Notes under the pieces: model-generated
What the model saw: the letters and a program-made list of their open reading frames with translations, nothing else
Databases searched by the model: none
What the model was told of the DNA's origin: nothing
Shown here: piece by piece, positions 1-12,968 of the stretch
How the letters are laid out: every line of letters starts with the position of its first letter
Position numbering within the stretch: the stretch's first letter is position 1
Program-made: the position numbers and the translations under genes
From: Mucor racemosus
Taxonomy: Eukaryota > Mucoromycota > Mucoromycetes > Mucorales > Mucoraceae
Direction of reading: 5' to 3'
NCBI GenBank assembly: GCA_027405735.1
Contig: JAPEHQ010000005.1
Location: 2,108,001-2,172,000, forward strand
Length of the DNA stretch: 64,000 bases

Positions 1-72
1 GCCCTTTACAGCATTTTGACGAGCACAATTCTTTAGTGCATTTGCATTAACAAGACGAGGAAGACGAAGCAT
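1..72 (-). CDS. 5' end of a nuclear gene for a mitochondrial protein (partial)
   Basis: An ATG at 72 on the minus strand opens 24 codons that run off the left edge without a stop. The peptide begins MLRLPRLVNANALKNCARQ and has four Arg, two Lys and no acidic residue, with Leu/Ala spacing typical of an amphipathic mitochondrial presequence. Nothing of the mature protein is visible, so the product cannot be named. The start lies about 280 bp beyond the stop codon of the SUB2 gene on the same strand. The presequence reading is inference from composition only; a chance ORF of this length is possible. Confidence 0.5.
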   Translation of the reverse strand, partial: MLRLPRLVNANALKNCARQNAVKG

Positions 73-350
73 GATTAATTTAGATGAATAAAAGAGAAAA
101 AAAGGAAAAAAGTTATTCTGTCATCATCGCTACATTTTTTATGTGAGGACGAGGAGGAAGGGGTTTACATTTCAAGTCCGTAGAGCAATTGGATTGTTTA
201 TAAAACTTTAGTTTATTCGAGTATTTCGTCATTTGTGATAAAAAAAGAAAAAAAAGAGGGCTAGGGTTTGGAATTTGGTAAGATGGAATTTGGTTTGATT
301 TGCATGTAAGAAAAGAGAGGAAAATGCGGGTGTAAAATTATACAAGTAAT

Positions 351-1722
351 TTAAAAGGTCATGTAAGTGTTGAGATCAACTTCCTCAGGAAGTGGGGAAA
401 TGTTGACTTCAAATCTACTTTGAACATCGTTCAATACAGCTGTATCTTTTTCATCAGAGACGAATGTAATACCAAGACCCTTAGTACCGAAACGACCTGC
501 ACGACCAACTCTGTGCAAATAAGTATCAGCACCATCGGGCATATCGTAGTTGATAACAATATTGACTCTTTCAATATCAATACCACGACCAAAGATATCA
601 GTAGCAACCATAATACGCTTTTCAAAGTCCTTGAATGATTTATAACGCTTGATGCGTTCATCTTGGCTCATTTGAGAGTGAATACAGATACTGGGAAAGT
701 TACAATCAGATAAAATACGGTTCAATTCATTTGCACGAGAGACGGAACGAACGAAAATACACACTTGATTGAACTCCAATGTATCCAATAAATCATTCAA
801 TTTACGGTTCTTTTCTCTTTCTTCCATCTTGATATAGAATTGTTGGAGACCGTGAAGAGTCAACTTGGCTTCGTCATCAACGTAAATTTCCAAAGGATTT
901 TGCATGAACTTTTTACAGACAGGACGCATCTCCTTGGCCAAAGTAGCAGAGAACATCATTACTTGCTTGTGATGAGGAGTAGCACGGAAAATATCTTGAA
1001 CATCACGACGCATGTCTAATTGTTCCAACATTTTATCACATTCATCAAGAACGAAATGCTTAACATTAGCCAACTTGAGATGCTTTTCACGAACCAAAGC
1101 CAAAACACGACCAGGAGTACCAACGAGAATATGAGGACATCTGTTCTTGTCCTTCAAGATCTCAACATCCTTGGTCATGGGAACACCACCATAAAAGACT
1201 TCAGTACGAATATCAGGAAGATACTTTGAGAAACGGGCATATTCATTCTTGATTTGGAAAGCCAATTCACGAGTATGACAGAGAACAATGACGGAAACTT
1301 CACCGTTAACAGGTTCAAGTTGTTGAAGGGTAGCGAGAACAAAGACGGCGGTCTTACCCATACCAGACTTGGCTTGACAAAGGACATCCATACCCAAAAT
1401 AGATTGAGGAATACATTCTTGTTGAACTATAATTTACTTGGTATAAATACACGTTTTTGTTGTTGAAATGATGCGAAAATTTACCTTCAGAGGGATGTTC
1501 GAAACCACAATCAACGATACTTCTTAAAAGTTCAGGCTTCAACAAGAAATCACGGAAACCAGTGGAGTGAATACCAACATAAGAACCTTTCTTGTCTTTT
1601 TTATCTTCGTCATCAGCATTTAAAGCATCAGCTTGTTGAGCAGCGGCAGTTTCTTGTTGGATGGTTTGTTCATCCTCCTCCTCGTAATCGATAAGATCAT
1701 CAGCGTGGTCGGCAGCAGACAT
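351..1722 (-). CDS. SUB2: ATP-dependent RNA helicase SUB2/UAP56 (DEAD-box, DECD type)
   Basis: Two exons, 1722-1485 and 1426-351, with a 58-nt intron; the join is in frame and gives 437 residues, the usual length of the family. The acidic N-terminus is followed by the Q motif around [12 protein letters not shown], which spans the splice junction, Walker A AKSGMGKT (residues 98-105), the diagnostic DECD box, the SAT motif and [13 protein letters not shown] near the C-terminus. DECD instead of DEAD separates SUB2/UAP56 from other helicases. The family unwinds RNA in the nucleus, acts in spliceosome assembly and couples splicing to mRNA export through TREX. An ATG at 1397 is internal to exon 2 and is not the start. 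The start at 1722 gives the complete N-terminus. Confidence 0.96.
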
Positions 1723-3068
1723 ATTTATAATACTGAGAGGGTTGAGAGTGAGTAAATAACAATAAAATTATAAATTAAACAATAAATTTAAACAACATAA
1801 TAGCGTCTGTCTGATCTTCTTCTCATTCTCCAATACTAAAACTTTCCATTTTTCAATGCTATTCAATGCTATAGTTTTTCTGATTTTTTCTGATATACAA
1901 TTGAATGTATATATATGTATATATATAATGAACGTGTATGAATATGACAAGGGATTGGGGATAGGAAATTACGTGTTTGAACACGTAATACATGTAAATG
2001 TCTAAATTGAGCAATGTGGGAGAAATGAAAGAGGTCTGTGTCATCTAAACTAACCAACTAGCTATCAATAACATAGTCATAGTAATAAATCACCAATGGT
2101 GTAAAGTTGTGTGTTTGTGTGTGTGAGTGAGTGAGTGTGTGTATGTGGCTGTAACTTTCATTCATTCTTTTTTTTCCACAAAATAGAATAGGATACAAAA
2201 GGATATAGAGTGAAAAAGCGTGTTTTAAGCGTGTTTTTTTTTGTCATATCAACGTTGTCATTTAAACCACCAAAAATTGCCTTTCTTCAAAGGGTCATAA
2301 TGTATAATATGTGATTGAATGTGTGCGCGTTCATTATGTATTATTATATAGCGCAAAAAGATTTCATCAAAGGAGAGTAGTAGTAGAAGAACAGAGCCCA
2401 GTTGCCAAAGTAGTAGTTGATGACATACCTTTTGTAGATGCGAGATTCGTTTGGTAGAAAAAAAAAAGGGTTTAGCTTTTGCTATTGAGATGGATGGATG
2501 GTTTCTCGTAAAAAAAGGTATAGAAAAAAGAGATTCAATGTTATTCTTTTAGAATCAAAACTAAAACACCCCTGCGAATTGGGTTTACGTGGACATGACA
2601 CATACACACGATATAACTGGTGTGTCACCAAAGGATCGCTGTGTGTGTGTGTGTGTGCGTGTGTGTGCCGTTTGGGATTGTGAACGCCTATTTAAATTGG
2701 TTCGAACCGGGAAGCAAATGCAGTGGTGCATAAACTCAATTGAGCATAATATAACAGTCGATCAGATACAGGAGAAAAGCATGTATACCTGAATCATAAA
2801 GGCGTCTATAATACAGTAGATATAACATGTAGATCAATGTCTTGTTATCTCTTTAAACGGATAAAGGTGGAAGCGGTTACAATTGTTTAACGGAGCCTTA
2901 ACTCAAATGCTCTCTTTCTTCTTATGGTAAAGAGATAGGCGAATCATGGAAAAAAAAAAAAAAAAAAAAAACCGGGGAAAAGGGTTCTTAATTCTGTATA
3001 AATATGATGTGTAGAACATCTGCTAGATAGATTATCTTTTAACTGTTTTTTTATATTATACTAAAATC
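1723..3068. other. Divergent intergenic region between SUB2 and the D-amino-acid oxidase gene
   Basis: About 1.35 kb separate two genes transcribed away from each other, so it should hold both promoters. It contains AT-rich simple sequence (around 1895-1930), a GT-rich tract (around 2100-2145), a (GT)n microsatellite at 2640-2667 and a run of 22 A at 2950-2971 about 100 bp before the oxidase start. Short ORFs here (up to 67 codons) have low-complexity content and no recognisable domain. I see no RNA gene. Confidence 0.5.
2640..2667. repeat. (GT)n microsatellite
   Basis: Fourteen GT-type dinucleotide steps with one GC interruption, visible directly. A shorter, less pure GT tract occurs at about 2108-2145. 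Confidence 0.85.
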
Positions 3069-4607
3069 ATGTCCGAAAAGATTATTGTTCTCGGTATGTA
3101 CATGTGCTTTTATATTCAAATGTCATGTAGCTAACATTTTATACTCAAGGCGCTGGCGTTACTGGCTTAACATCTGCTATTAGTTTATTGAAAAAAGGAT
3201 ATAAAGATGTTACAGTTGCTGCTAAGCATGTTCCTGGTGATTTTTCTTCAGAATATACTTCTCCATGGGCCGGTGCTTCCATTCTTACCGTAGCTAAATA
3301 TGATGATTATCGTCTCCAAGGTATATTTTATATGTAAATGCATTGCAGCACCTACTAAAATATACAAACATGATAGAAATGGATTTATATACTATGAAAG
3401 AATTTGAGCGTCTTTCAAAAGAAGAACCGGAAGCCAATGTCATGGCTTGTAAAGGTATTCAATACTGTGAAAGTCCAACATTACCCGGTGAGGACCCTCA
3501 TTGGGTTCGCAAGATTTATAAAAATGTAAGTAAACTAAAGACTTTTTCTTAATCTGTCTTTTGTAAACTAATGAAATAACATCAGGTCAAAGAAATCCCC
3601 AAGAGTGAATTGATTCCAGGTGCATCTTATGGTTACACTTTTGAATCCTGTAAGTTTTTTCTCACGAAACATACATGGTAATAATGATTAATCGCCGAAA
3701 TGTGTACATTATAGTTACTGCAAATGTTCCTAGATATTTGCAGTGGTTAGTTAAAACTCTCAAATCTCTCGGCGGTCGTATCGAAAGAAAGTCTTTTGAA
3801 AGTATTCAACAAGCAATTGAAGAGTTCTCTGATGCTACAATTATTGTTAATTGTACTGGTTTGGGATCTTATTATTTGACCGATGTCAAAGATCATACAA
3901 TGTATCCTGTTCGTGGACAAACTGTTACTGTTCGTGCACCTCATATCAAGGTAAGATATAAACGTACATGATTTTGATCCATATCAAAACTGATTTTTTT
4001 TTTACATAATTATAGACTCAACATTATATCGATGGTAATTCTAATTTGTTGCTAATCTAATCTAATTACTTAAAAACTAACCTTAATTTAATCTACTTTA
4101 GCCAGCAATCGTTGGACCTACATTATCCCCAGAAACGACGGAACTGTAATTTGTGGTGGTACAGTAGATCGTGAAAATAGAAATACAGCTCCCGATGATG
4201 CTATTACCAAAGACATTTTAGAGCGTGTTTATAATCTCTACCCTGAAATCACTCATGGTAAGGGTGCATCTCACTTTGACATTGTAAGTATCAATGTTGG
4301 TTTCAGACCTGGACGTAAAGATGGCATCCGTCTTGAAAAAGAAACTAGACGTAAGTGACATACATATACTACATAGATGTTATATTTATGCATCAAATTT
4401 TCATCATTAGGTCGCTCTAATGGTCAGAAGGTCACTGTGTGCCACAATTATGGTCATAGCTCCCATGGTAAGTTGCATATATTTTAAAGATTCAGTGTAA
4501 GCAAAACAAAACCTAATTTTATCGTTTATAAAGGCTATCAATCCAGCTGGGGTTCTTGTGCAAAATTGGTTGAATTGGTTTCTAATGAACGTCTTTCCAA
4601 ATTGTAA
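3069..4607 (+). CDS. D-amino-acid oxidase, peroxisomal (FAD-dependent)
   Basis: Nine exons (3069-3093, 3150-3320, 3377-3525, 3586-3649, 3715-3950, 4016-4034, 4102-4350, 4411-4467, 4534-4607) sum to 1044 nt and 347 residues in frame, normal for the DAO family. The N-terminus carries the FAD-binding GAGVTG at residues 9-14. Further on, WTYIIPRNDGTVICGG resembles fungal DAO, and VGFRPGRKDGIRLE contains the Arg that binds the substrate carboxylate in this family. The last three residues are SKL, a canonical PTS1, so import into peroxisomes is expected. The reaction is oxidative deamination of a D-amino acid to a 2-oxo acid, ammonia and hydrogen peroxide. D-amino-acid versus D-aspartate oxidase cannot be settled by eye; the YIIPR block favours the former. 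The exon at 4016-4034 is only 19 nt. Confidence 0.93.
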
Positions 4608-7600
4608 ATTTATTCTCACATCAGATGGAACTCTAGGCATTAAGACATTACTCATATACATGTATTAAGCACTGGTATTTTTAATAAAAATTATAATGTG
4701 TAATGGCCTTTTTCAAAGTTTAACAGAAAGAATGGGACCAAGGGTTTTGAAAAGTCGTAACTTTTTGTCAAATATGCATTGAAATAAGATACCAGTCAAG
4801 TTAATGAAGCTCTTACATTTTAATTTCAATAATGTTTCATGGAAAATCGAAGTTATCATATACGTTATTTATGCAAAGCATTTCTAAAATGGTGTTATTA
4901 AAAGGGTAGCATTAATACAGGGTGAATTCTCACTCCACATTCTTCATGACTGAGGTTTACTGAGAAGGATTTTGGTATAAGGTTGCCACCATTTTCCCCT
5001 TTTTCTTATGCTGATTTCTTTTTACTTTTTTACTTATTTTTACTTTGTTTTATGAGTTTTATGAGGTTTATAGGTAACTATGCTATTTAATTGAGCAATT
5101 GTCCAAGAATTTGCTATCCTGAATCAAGGTATCATCTCTGGTTGTCTTCCTGATAGAGAAAACCCTGTGTGGGTTCAATGTCATTAGGCAGAAAATCAGG
5201 TATATTCTACACAATTCATAATACCTTGACGCGCTTTTTAAAGGGCATTTTGCTATTACTCTTATTCTTGAATAAAGACAATCATGTATTAAAACTGTAT
5301 GAACTTATTTTGCTTTGTAAAATTTAACACATATTGAAAAAATCGTTGATTACCATCTATATTTATAGAGTACGTGTATGCTTCAAAGTGTATTATCTTT
5401 GAAAATAAGCTATCATTATTTGATGGTATCCTTTTGAAAACGTACATCATTATTTTAAAACAACTCAGCTTGTATATGTAATATATACATCGATTATTAT
5501 CCTGCTGATATGGTATAAAATGCCAAACATCAAGTGTGTTTAGCTGTAAATGATAGTAAAATGAACAAATGATTTCAATTCTGTTGGTCTAGATTATGAA
5601 CTAAGAAAGCTTTATCGTTGATGATATGTTTATTATAATAAGTATGCATATATATGTAAATAATGTATATCAGGAAGACTTTCTTTTATTAATATAAATC
5701 AGATGCGAATGTAATCAATGACTTGATTTGTCTTAATTGAATACTACGATATATACCGTACCTCCTGTTTTTAATCACAAATAAGAATTGCATGTATAAA
5801 ATTTTATTGATTGCAGTTGGTTGAACTAACTAGGATTGTATTTTTAGAGCAGCCTAGTATACAACTATTAAAAATGTAAGAAAATTAGAACTGAAATAAC
5901 AACAATAGTTGCTGCAAAAATTTCAGCAAAATAGTAGCAATGCCTCAATTTTGCAGAACCAAATCAACCAAAGATCTGTTAGTGTGGAATCAAATGAAGT
6001 GTCAAAACAATTCTTAATAGCAACATTCCCAAAAGACGTACAAAATTGCAACGAAAAAGCCTCCACTCTTAGCAGCAAGAGAAACCAAACACCAAATGGA
6101 TTTCGGTATACGAATTTATAGGCCTGTGGAATTATACAAGTTAAATAGGTTTGGTACAGAAATATAATAAAACAACGTTGTTATATACCTGGATTTGATC
6201 TTAAACCAAAGTTTTTCATAAAAAGAATGTCATTTTTGCTTCTTTAAAACTGCATAATACAATGATAAAAGTTGTTAAAGAACATATGTATATACTGAAT
6301 ATTAAATTGTTTTTACCTTGTCCCATTTTAATATGTAAAGTGAAAACTATGTGCATAAAAGCGAACCATAAGCAAAAAACATTAAAAAATATGTCCAACT
6401 GAAGAAAAGAAAAGAAAAAGTACTGGATAACGGCTTGATAAGACGAAACAAATATTCCATATGCAAACATGCAAGTAGCATTCCATTTCACTCCAGTACA
6501 CAAATAAACAATCTATGACGCATTACAACATTTTCTTGTCTCAAAATTAAATATAAACAGTATCCCAGCATATAAGGTTATTAAAAACTGGAGATATTTG
6601 ACATCTTAGATTGAGATTCTAAGCGGGGGGAAAACAAGTGTTTCAGTTTTGAAGCCTTTATACTCGCTGAAAAATCAAGATGAATAGAAATAACTTTTTT
6701 GGCAATATTTTGTAGCATCTCAAGTATAGGTTTGCATTTTTTATTTCCTGATTATCTATTGAGATGGGGGCACGCTCCGATTTTGAATATGACCATATAA
6801 AATTGTATAATCAGATATGCACAGGTGACTGAGCTTCAATTAAAAAAAGTGTTCAAATGGAAAAAAAATCCAAAAAAATCCAAAAAAATTCTTGTATGTT
6901 TAATTGCTCACAAAAATGCATAGTAAGTTGAGCTAGCGCACTAAATATCTTGGGTTCAGTTTTTAATTCTGAATCGATCTGTGTAGGTTTTGAAAATGTT
7001 TTTCTCATAAAATCTCTAGTAAATTTAATATCAAATTTTAACGGTTTTTGATCAAAAAATACCCTTCATTCAAATGCAACCCTAAAATATTTTATTTTCA
7101 CATTATGCGCAACAAAATTATCTACAGAATGAGTATTTATACGTAGTTGTAGCCCTATTTTTCATGGGGATATACATTTTTTTGATTATTTTTTTTGGTC
7201 GGCGAAATTTTTTCCTTGTATATCCTCGTCCAAAATGAATCATTTTTTGTTGCACCAAAAATCAATCATTCAATCTCAATTTTCTCGACCAAAAATTAAT
7301 ATTTTTTGACGAGATAAAATTCGTTGGATAGACGCTAATAAGTACTATCCTATGGTTTTAGCTTTGCATACCTGTCATCCTTTCATGGATCTCTATAACA
7401 GAAAAAGTGCTCTCACAAAATTTATAAAAAAATAAAAAAGTCTTCACAACGATTCAAAGTCTAGATATCCTGGTAGAGAATGAAAAATAAAGCAGACTTT
7501 ACTTAATAACTATCATTGCAATACCTTAGTATTTTCTCGACTTATTTTCATTTCAAATGCTCTTTTTCAATTTTAAGCTGGCCATTTCTGTATCATTCAA

Positions 7601-8467
7601 ATTTATGAAACAATCACTATAGTAACCATCCTTGCTTTATTTAATAAAATATGTAGCAGGGACAATGTCAAATGGATGGGTACTGTTTTTCAAAAGAAGT
7701 TTCTGCTAAAATTGATCACCAGTACAAATATTCACATTTTTTAGCTTATTTTGGCCACTGAAATTGTTGAACCTAGACTTGGCATTTAAAATTATATATC
7801 AAAATGTGTGAAATAATTTATTCAATAACCTTTATTATGTGTTCAAATAACACTTTATAATGAAATTTAAGTGTTGTCATAGGCGTATATACTAAATTCC
7901 AGCAAAATTTATACCACAAAAACTTCGGCCAAATTAATAGATACAGTAAAATGGATTACAGATTCGGATTTAGAGAAAAAGTTAGTTTTATGAAAGGTTT
8001 TTGTTGTGATCCCCAGCGATGTCTTTGTAAAAAAAATATCAAATTTTTGTTATTCATGCCTACTAAGAACAGAAGGCAAATTCTTTCTCAATGAATTTAG
8101 ACCCAATTGAGCTCCAGTTACAATGGTTGGCGCCTCTCGCTCCATCTACAAATCATTAAAATTTTAGGTTTCCCAAGTTGTAGTAGGGATTGCGCAGAAA
8201 TAGGGTTAATCAAGGCTGTTTCAAAATCCAGTTTTGTACTGTATATCATATGTTCTTCAGATCAATCTATTTTGCTATATTTAATGTATCAAATGTAGAT
8301 ATTCTTTTGGCTAAAGACGTTTTTTGTATCTGATAATAGTTCAATAGGAACCCTTGAGACTAGTTTATCACATTTCAAATCAAAGACAAGCATGTTCATC
8401 TTTCAACAAATATGAATCTTTTGTCAAAATTTCGATGTAAATATTTTATTATAAAAAAAATGATAAA
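4608..8467. other. 3.9-kb gene-free stretch with a diverged repeat A copy
   Basis: AT-rich, with no ORF showing a recognisable domain. From about 6760 to 7560 it resembles repeat A elsewhere in the window: a CACGCTCCGAT block near 6771 recurs near 20061, and a stretch near 6900-6990 (TTGAGCTAGCGCACTAAAT, then a run ending in an ATCGATCTG-like block) parallels 19060-19130 and 49810-49885. The rest appears unique and unstructured. ORFs of 95 codons (6216-6503, -) and 70 codons (5909-6121, +) have no supporting features. Confidence 0.4.
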
Positions 8468-10956
8468 CTAAAATGTGGGTGCATTGTTGGGACCATCTGA
8501 TAGAGAGATACGAGTAACAGCGGCACTGATACTACCATTACGAGTGATAGCTCTAGCGGCCATTGTGGATGTACGACGACGAAGCATAGCAACTTCTTCC
8601 TCTTCAGGAGTAAGACCCAACATACGATGTTCACGAATCATTGCCTTTTCAAACAATAAATCAGGCAATGTACAAGCACCTAATGCTCGACGCATTTGTG
8701 TTGTTAAATAACTAAGACCCACTTGATAAGAAGCATTCATCCAGCCAAAGCCTTCTCGAGGAACACATTTGAAATCAGTACCGACATTACCATATTCTAC
8801 TTCAACTTTATGAGAATAACTGACGACATCGAATTTTTCAGGAACAACGCCATTGAAATCTACAAAACCTTTTGTAATACTAATGTCATGTATCACAATA
8901 GAGTTAGATCAAAGTTGCTTTTCTTTTTTTTTTGTTTTACTCACGTAAACAACCAACGGTAAGCCAATCTTGCAGCAGTATCTTTCATGCCGTATTTGTC
9001 TAGACCAACCCAAGTCAACATTTGATGAGGAGCCCATCCGAATGGGAAATCCCATTGACGGTTAGGTCTTTCCAGCGATGTAATACCGCGAGATTCTTCT
9101 GTACCAGAAACAAGACCGCCCATCACTTCGAATTTAGATAGTGAATGCTTGACTAGTTCTTGAGCTTGATGGTCACTAGCACAACCAGCCCAGAGCGCCC
9201 AAAATGCAGTGACACTTTCATAGGCGATTTGCTCTTCCTTAATTGTATCGTAGTCAAAGTAAAGAGATTCTTTTTCATTCCATAAATACTTGTCAATGCG
9301 TTCACGTCTTTGTTTAGCTCTTTCTAGCCAATCTTCTGCATTTTGTTTGACACCATCGAAATCTTCCAAATCGTCGTCTAAATAATCTACAATAGCATCG
9401 GCAATGTCCATCTCGTATTTGTATAACAAAGAATTCAAATCAATAGTGGCCAAGTTAGCACAGACTTTTTCAAATCGATATGTGGTATCATGTCCTGATT
9501 CGCGAACAGCACGATCATGCAAAAAGTATTCATCCAACTCAGGCTCTTTTATAACACCATCATTGTATTTTTCATTGAATTCATCTACAGATATGTTGTG
9601 CTTGTCTGCAAAAGGTTCAATAATATGTACAAAATGTGAGGCTTCTGTCTCTGGAGGAATACCAGAACCATCGGGTCGGTATCTAGAGAGCATGGTCTTT
9701 TTATCCAATCTTGGTTCAGACATCCAAACTTCCCAGTATTCTTTAATAGCAGATTTGAGAACTCTTCTTAACCAAGCCTTATTTTCTATTTCATCTTGAG
9801 GATGGAGGCGCTCGTATACCTTGAGTGTCATGTCAGTCAAAAAAGGAGGTTGAGATCGAGAAAGATAGTAAGAACGATTAGCATTAAGAATTTTACCGTA
9901 ATGCTTGATTTGATAAGCAAAATTCTCAACCATACTTCGAACTAACTCGATACGGCCATCTTCCAATAGCCCCAGTGCTGAAAAGTAAGAATCCCAGCCA
10001 TACATTTCATTGAATCTTCCACCTGGTACAACAAAGGGCTCTCCAACATAGGTATCATTACCTTGATCATCTTTAGTTTTACGCATAGCTAATGTTAAAA
10101 GACCTGGGCGATCATTGATACTTTTGGTATATTCAGCGGTAATTTTTTCAGGCAAATATTCAACCTCAAGATTTAAATGCTTGCGTACTTCGCTAGCTTG
10201 CTTATAGAAATCATAAGCTTCTTTGTCATTATAAGGTACATAAATACGAGGGTTTTTGTTTGATGATCTGTTCTTTGGATCCGGACAAATAACTTCCAAT
10301 GAATCGGAATCGATACGACGAGTAAGACCATCCCAGAAATTGAATCTAATCATACGAGATAAACGATCAACTGGATTTTCATTAAGACGAGCTTCATCTA
10401 ATACGATATGTTTCCTTCCGTAGTCATTGGCTAATGCAAGTTCTTGTAATAGATTGGATAGCATGTATGTACCTCGGATATCAATTTTACGATATCCGCC
10501 GGAATCTGCAGTACCTAACGACATTGTTTTGGGACCTAAATCATTGATTGTGATTTGGAAATCACCATCGGTGTCTTCTTGTTCCAAAATTTTACGTTGT
10601 GTTTCTTCTACATCAATCAAAAAACGGCGTGCTTTATTTTTGTCATCTATCATGCCACAAAATCAATAATTCTGTCTTTCAAAAATGTCATGTTGACAAT
10701 ACACATTACCATGAGAAGCGCGACGTCTACGAGTTCCTTCGAGATTACTGCCATTAGCCTGAAGATCTAAATGACTTCTCTGTTGTATTTACAGTATATT
10801 TATTAAGTTGTGTTATAGAGGGAACTTTAAGTCTATTTTATGTACCGTATAAGTTCTAGTTCTTAGTCTTGCATTATCACCGGTTGTGTAATAAGTTGAT
10901 GCAGGAGCATGAACGTCATGATTGGTATCATGCCCAAAAGATGGAATTGTTGTCAT
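8468..10956 (-). CDS. NTH1: Neutral trehalase (cytosolic, PKA/calcium-regulated type)
   Basis: Four exons, 10956-10846, 10779-10710, 10646-8945 and 8879-8468, total 2295 nt and 764 residues in frame, as expected for fungal neutral trehalases. Both trehalase signatures are present: [15 protein letters not shown] and [29 protein letters not shown] block matches the family's calcium-binding site. The N-terminal extension, built from two small exons, contains RRRRAS with Ser at residue 59, a strong PKA consensus; phosphorylation in this extension activates yeast Nth1. The enzyme hydrolyses trehalose to two glucose molecules, for instance during spore germination or recovery from stress. The N-terminal exons are short, but both splice sites are canonical and the frame closes. 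It shares a 280-bp upstream region with the divergent RPAP3-like gene. Confidence 0.96.
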
Positions 10957-11236
10957 TATAAATAAAAAGCGAAAAAGAAAAAAGGAAGAAAGAAAGAAGG
11001 AAAGAAGAAAGGAAAATATCGTCATTTGTATGTTTCCATGAACATATTGATTGAGTGGAGATGAATTTTTTAGCGTCAAGTTGATGTTTGGATAGTAGAG
11101 GTCGGCATTTCCCACTATAGGAATTTGACGAGATAGCCTGCTTGAAAGTGGCTTGTTATTGGTTAAAGGATAGGAATAGAAAGCTTTGTTACATGACTCC
11201 TCTCTTCTCGAAACTATTTGTAACATAAAATATACA
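10957..11236. promoter_or_regulatory. Shared upstream region of neutral trehalase and RPAP3-like genes
   Basis: Only 280 bp separate the two divergent start codons. On the plus strand it has a purine-rich GAAA/GAAG tract at about 10965-11015, which is a pyrimidine tract just upstream of the trehalase ATG. I see no clear stress-response element (CCCCT/AGGGG). A bidirectional promoter is inferred from the layout. Confidence 0.45.
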
Positions 11237-12925
11237 ATGGTCAACGACAACATTTGGAAAGATATCTTGGATTGGGAAACTGATATTCATAAAAAAGATG
11301 AAGCATTATTAAGAAGAAAACCTGTTCATGACCAAGTAATACGCATAAAAAGATTTTTTTATAATAGTCTAGACATATTAAATCACACTTGTTAGGCTCT
11401 ACCTCCTGTGAGAAAGTCGACTGAAATTGTGCTTGACAATTTAAAGCCTATTGGAATAGATGCATTATCTAACACTAAAAAGGTCTGTGTGCTGATGGAT
11501 ACATGCAAATGTTGTCTAGTATCTTACTTTTCTATTAGACGACCACCTCGAATGCAACCCCTAAAACTAGAGCTGAAAAAGCAGAAGCCGAAAAAGCAAA
11601 GGTAAACTTCTTGAATCACATTCCTGGCAAATCAAATATTCTTATAAATGTATCCAGGGCAACGAATATTTTGTTAAAAAAGATTACAAAAACGCCATCT
11701 TATATTATGGAAAAGCTATCGATTTGGACCCAACTGTACCTGTTTACTTTGTAAATCGTGCAATGGCATATTTAAAGACGAATAGGTAAATTAATCAACT
11801 TTTTATCATTTATTTTATTGACATGAATCAGTTTTTTGGAAGCAGAAAAGGATTGTTCAAGGGGTATACAGTTACAACCAAAGAATGTTAAAGCACTTTG
11901 GAGACGTGGTATTGCATTACGAGAATTAGGCAGGATAAATGAAGCTAGAAAAGGTAACATATTGGATTTCGGTAGATCATTCATTGCTAACCAAGAAAAA
12001 TCTAGACTTTGAAACTGGCTTAACAATCGAACCCAACAATAAATCGCTTCTAGATGAATTGAAAAAATTACCTGCTGCAAAACCAATAGAAAAATCTAAA
12101 TTGAAAAAAGTAATGATCTAGACATATATTTGTTGATCTTATCAACTGATTTGATTTTATATGTAGCCTGAGCCTGAGTCTGTTGAAGAGAAGCGTAGAT
12201 TACCAATTAATGTGATAGATGATTCATATACAAAATCAAAAGAAATAGTACAACCAAAATCGCAAAAAGTCGAGCCAGCAACTGTTGAAACTACAAATGT
12301 GAAGAAAGCGGGGCCACCAACAATCCAACCCGTAACTTCTGAAAAGGTAGAACCAACTAATATCAAGTCTGAACCTATCAAAAAAGTAGATACAGCAACC
12401 ATTGAACCTGCACCAGTGAAAAAGGAAGCTATATTAACTGCTAAAACTACCCAAAAACCAGCAAAGTCTATCGCTCCCTTGAAATTTACTTGCCCTCGAA
12501 CCAACTTTGAATTCGAAAGAGACTGGAAAACATACAAGGGCAGAGGAGAAGATATTTTATACCAATATTTCCAAGCAATTCCACCCAAAGAATATGCAAT
12601 TATTTTCAAATCTTCTTTAGAATCAGATCAGTTTGAAAAGATGATTGAAATGGTTGATGCAAGATATACAAAAGATAAATCAGCTATAGATATTTACAAT
12701 GTCATTGAAGGACTTTCACGAGTAAAGCGAGTTGATATGTTGATTATGTTTTTAGATAAAAAACATCAACAAGGTATGTAATAGAACAAAAGTAATTGGC
12801 ACAATATAATTTATTCATGGTTTATAGCTTTACAACGATTATTTGATCTACTAAAATCTACATCAGAAGAGGTGCCAAAAGATACACTTGAGAAGCTTTC
12901 TAAGATCTATGGCACAAAACTTTAA
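11237..12925 (+). CDS. RPAP3-like TPR co-chaperone (R2TP complex)
   Basis: Eight exons (11237-11335, 11396-11482, 11539-11601, 11658-11785, 11832-11953, 12006-12109, 12167-12773, 12828-12925) give 435 residues in frame. The first third has a charged start and an Ala/Glu/Lys segment. Next come TPR repeats, starting at GNEYFVKKDYKNAILYYGKA and ending with FETGLTIEPNNKSLLDELKK. A Pro/Val/Lys/Thr-rich linker follows. The C-terminal helical domain begins near FTCPRTNFEFERDWKTYKG and matches the RPAP3 C-terminal domain layout. In animals RPAP3 links Hsp90 to the RUVBL1/2-PIH1 complex for assembly of RNA polymerase II, snoRNPs and PIKKs. SPAG1-like proteins share the TPR plus C-terminal domain plan, so the exact orthologue is uncertain. 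The first exon has no domain I recognise. Confidence 0.85.
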
Positions 12926-12968
12926 TATTCAAAGAAATACATATGATTTGTTCCTCAGGATTTAGATA

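Noticed and set aside
2640..2720. GGTTCGAACC near 2698 as a T-loop of a tRNA gene
   Set aside because: No A-box, anticodon stem or acceptor stem pairing at the right distance; the upstream part is a GT microsatellite.
4284..4306. GT...AG segment inside D-amino-acid oxidase exon 7 as an intron
   Set aside because: It is only 23 nt, it reads through in frame, and it encodes part of the conserved VGFRPGR block.
5909..6121. 70-codon ORF rich in Gln/Ser/Asn
   Set aside because: No domain, no start context or splice partner, and it lies in an AT-rich gene-free stretch; kept only as a possible remnant.
6216..6503. 95-codon minus-strand ORF with hydrophobic segments
   Set aside because: Phe/Ile/Leu content is what AT-rich noise gives; no conserved motif or neighbouring exon.
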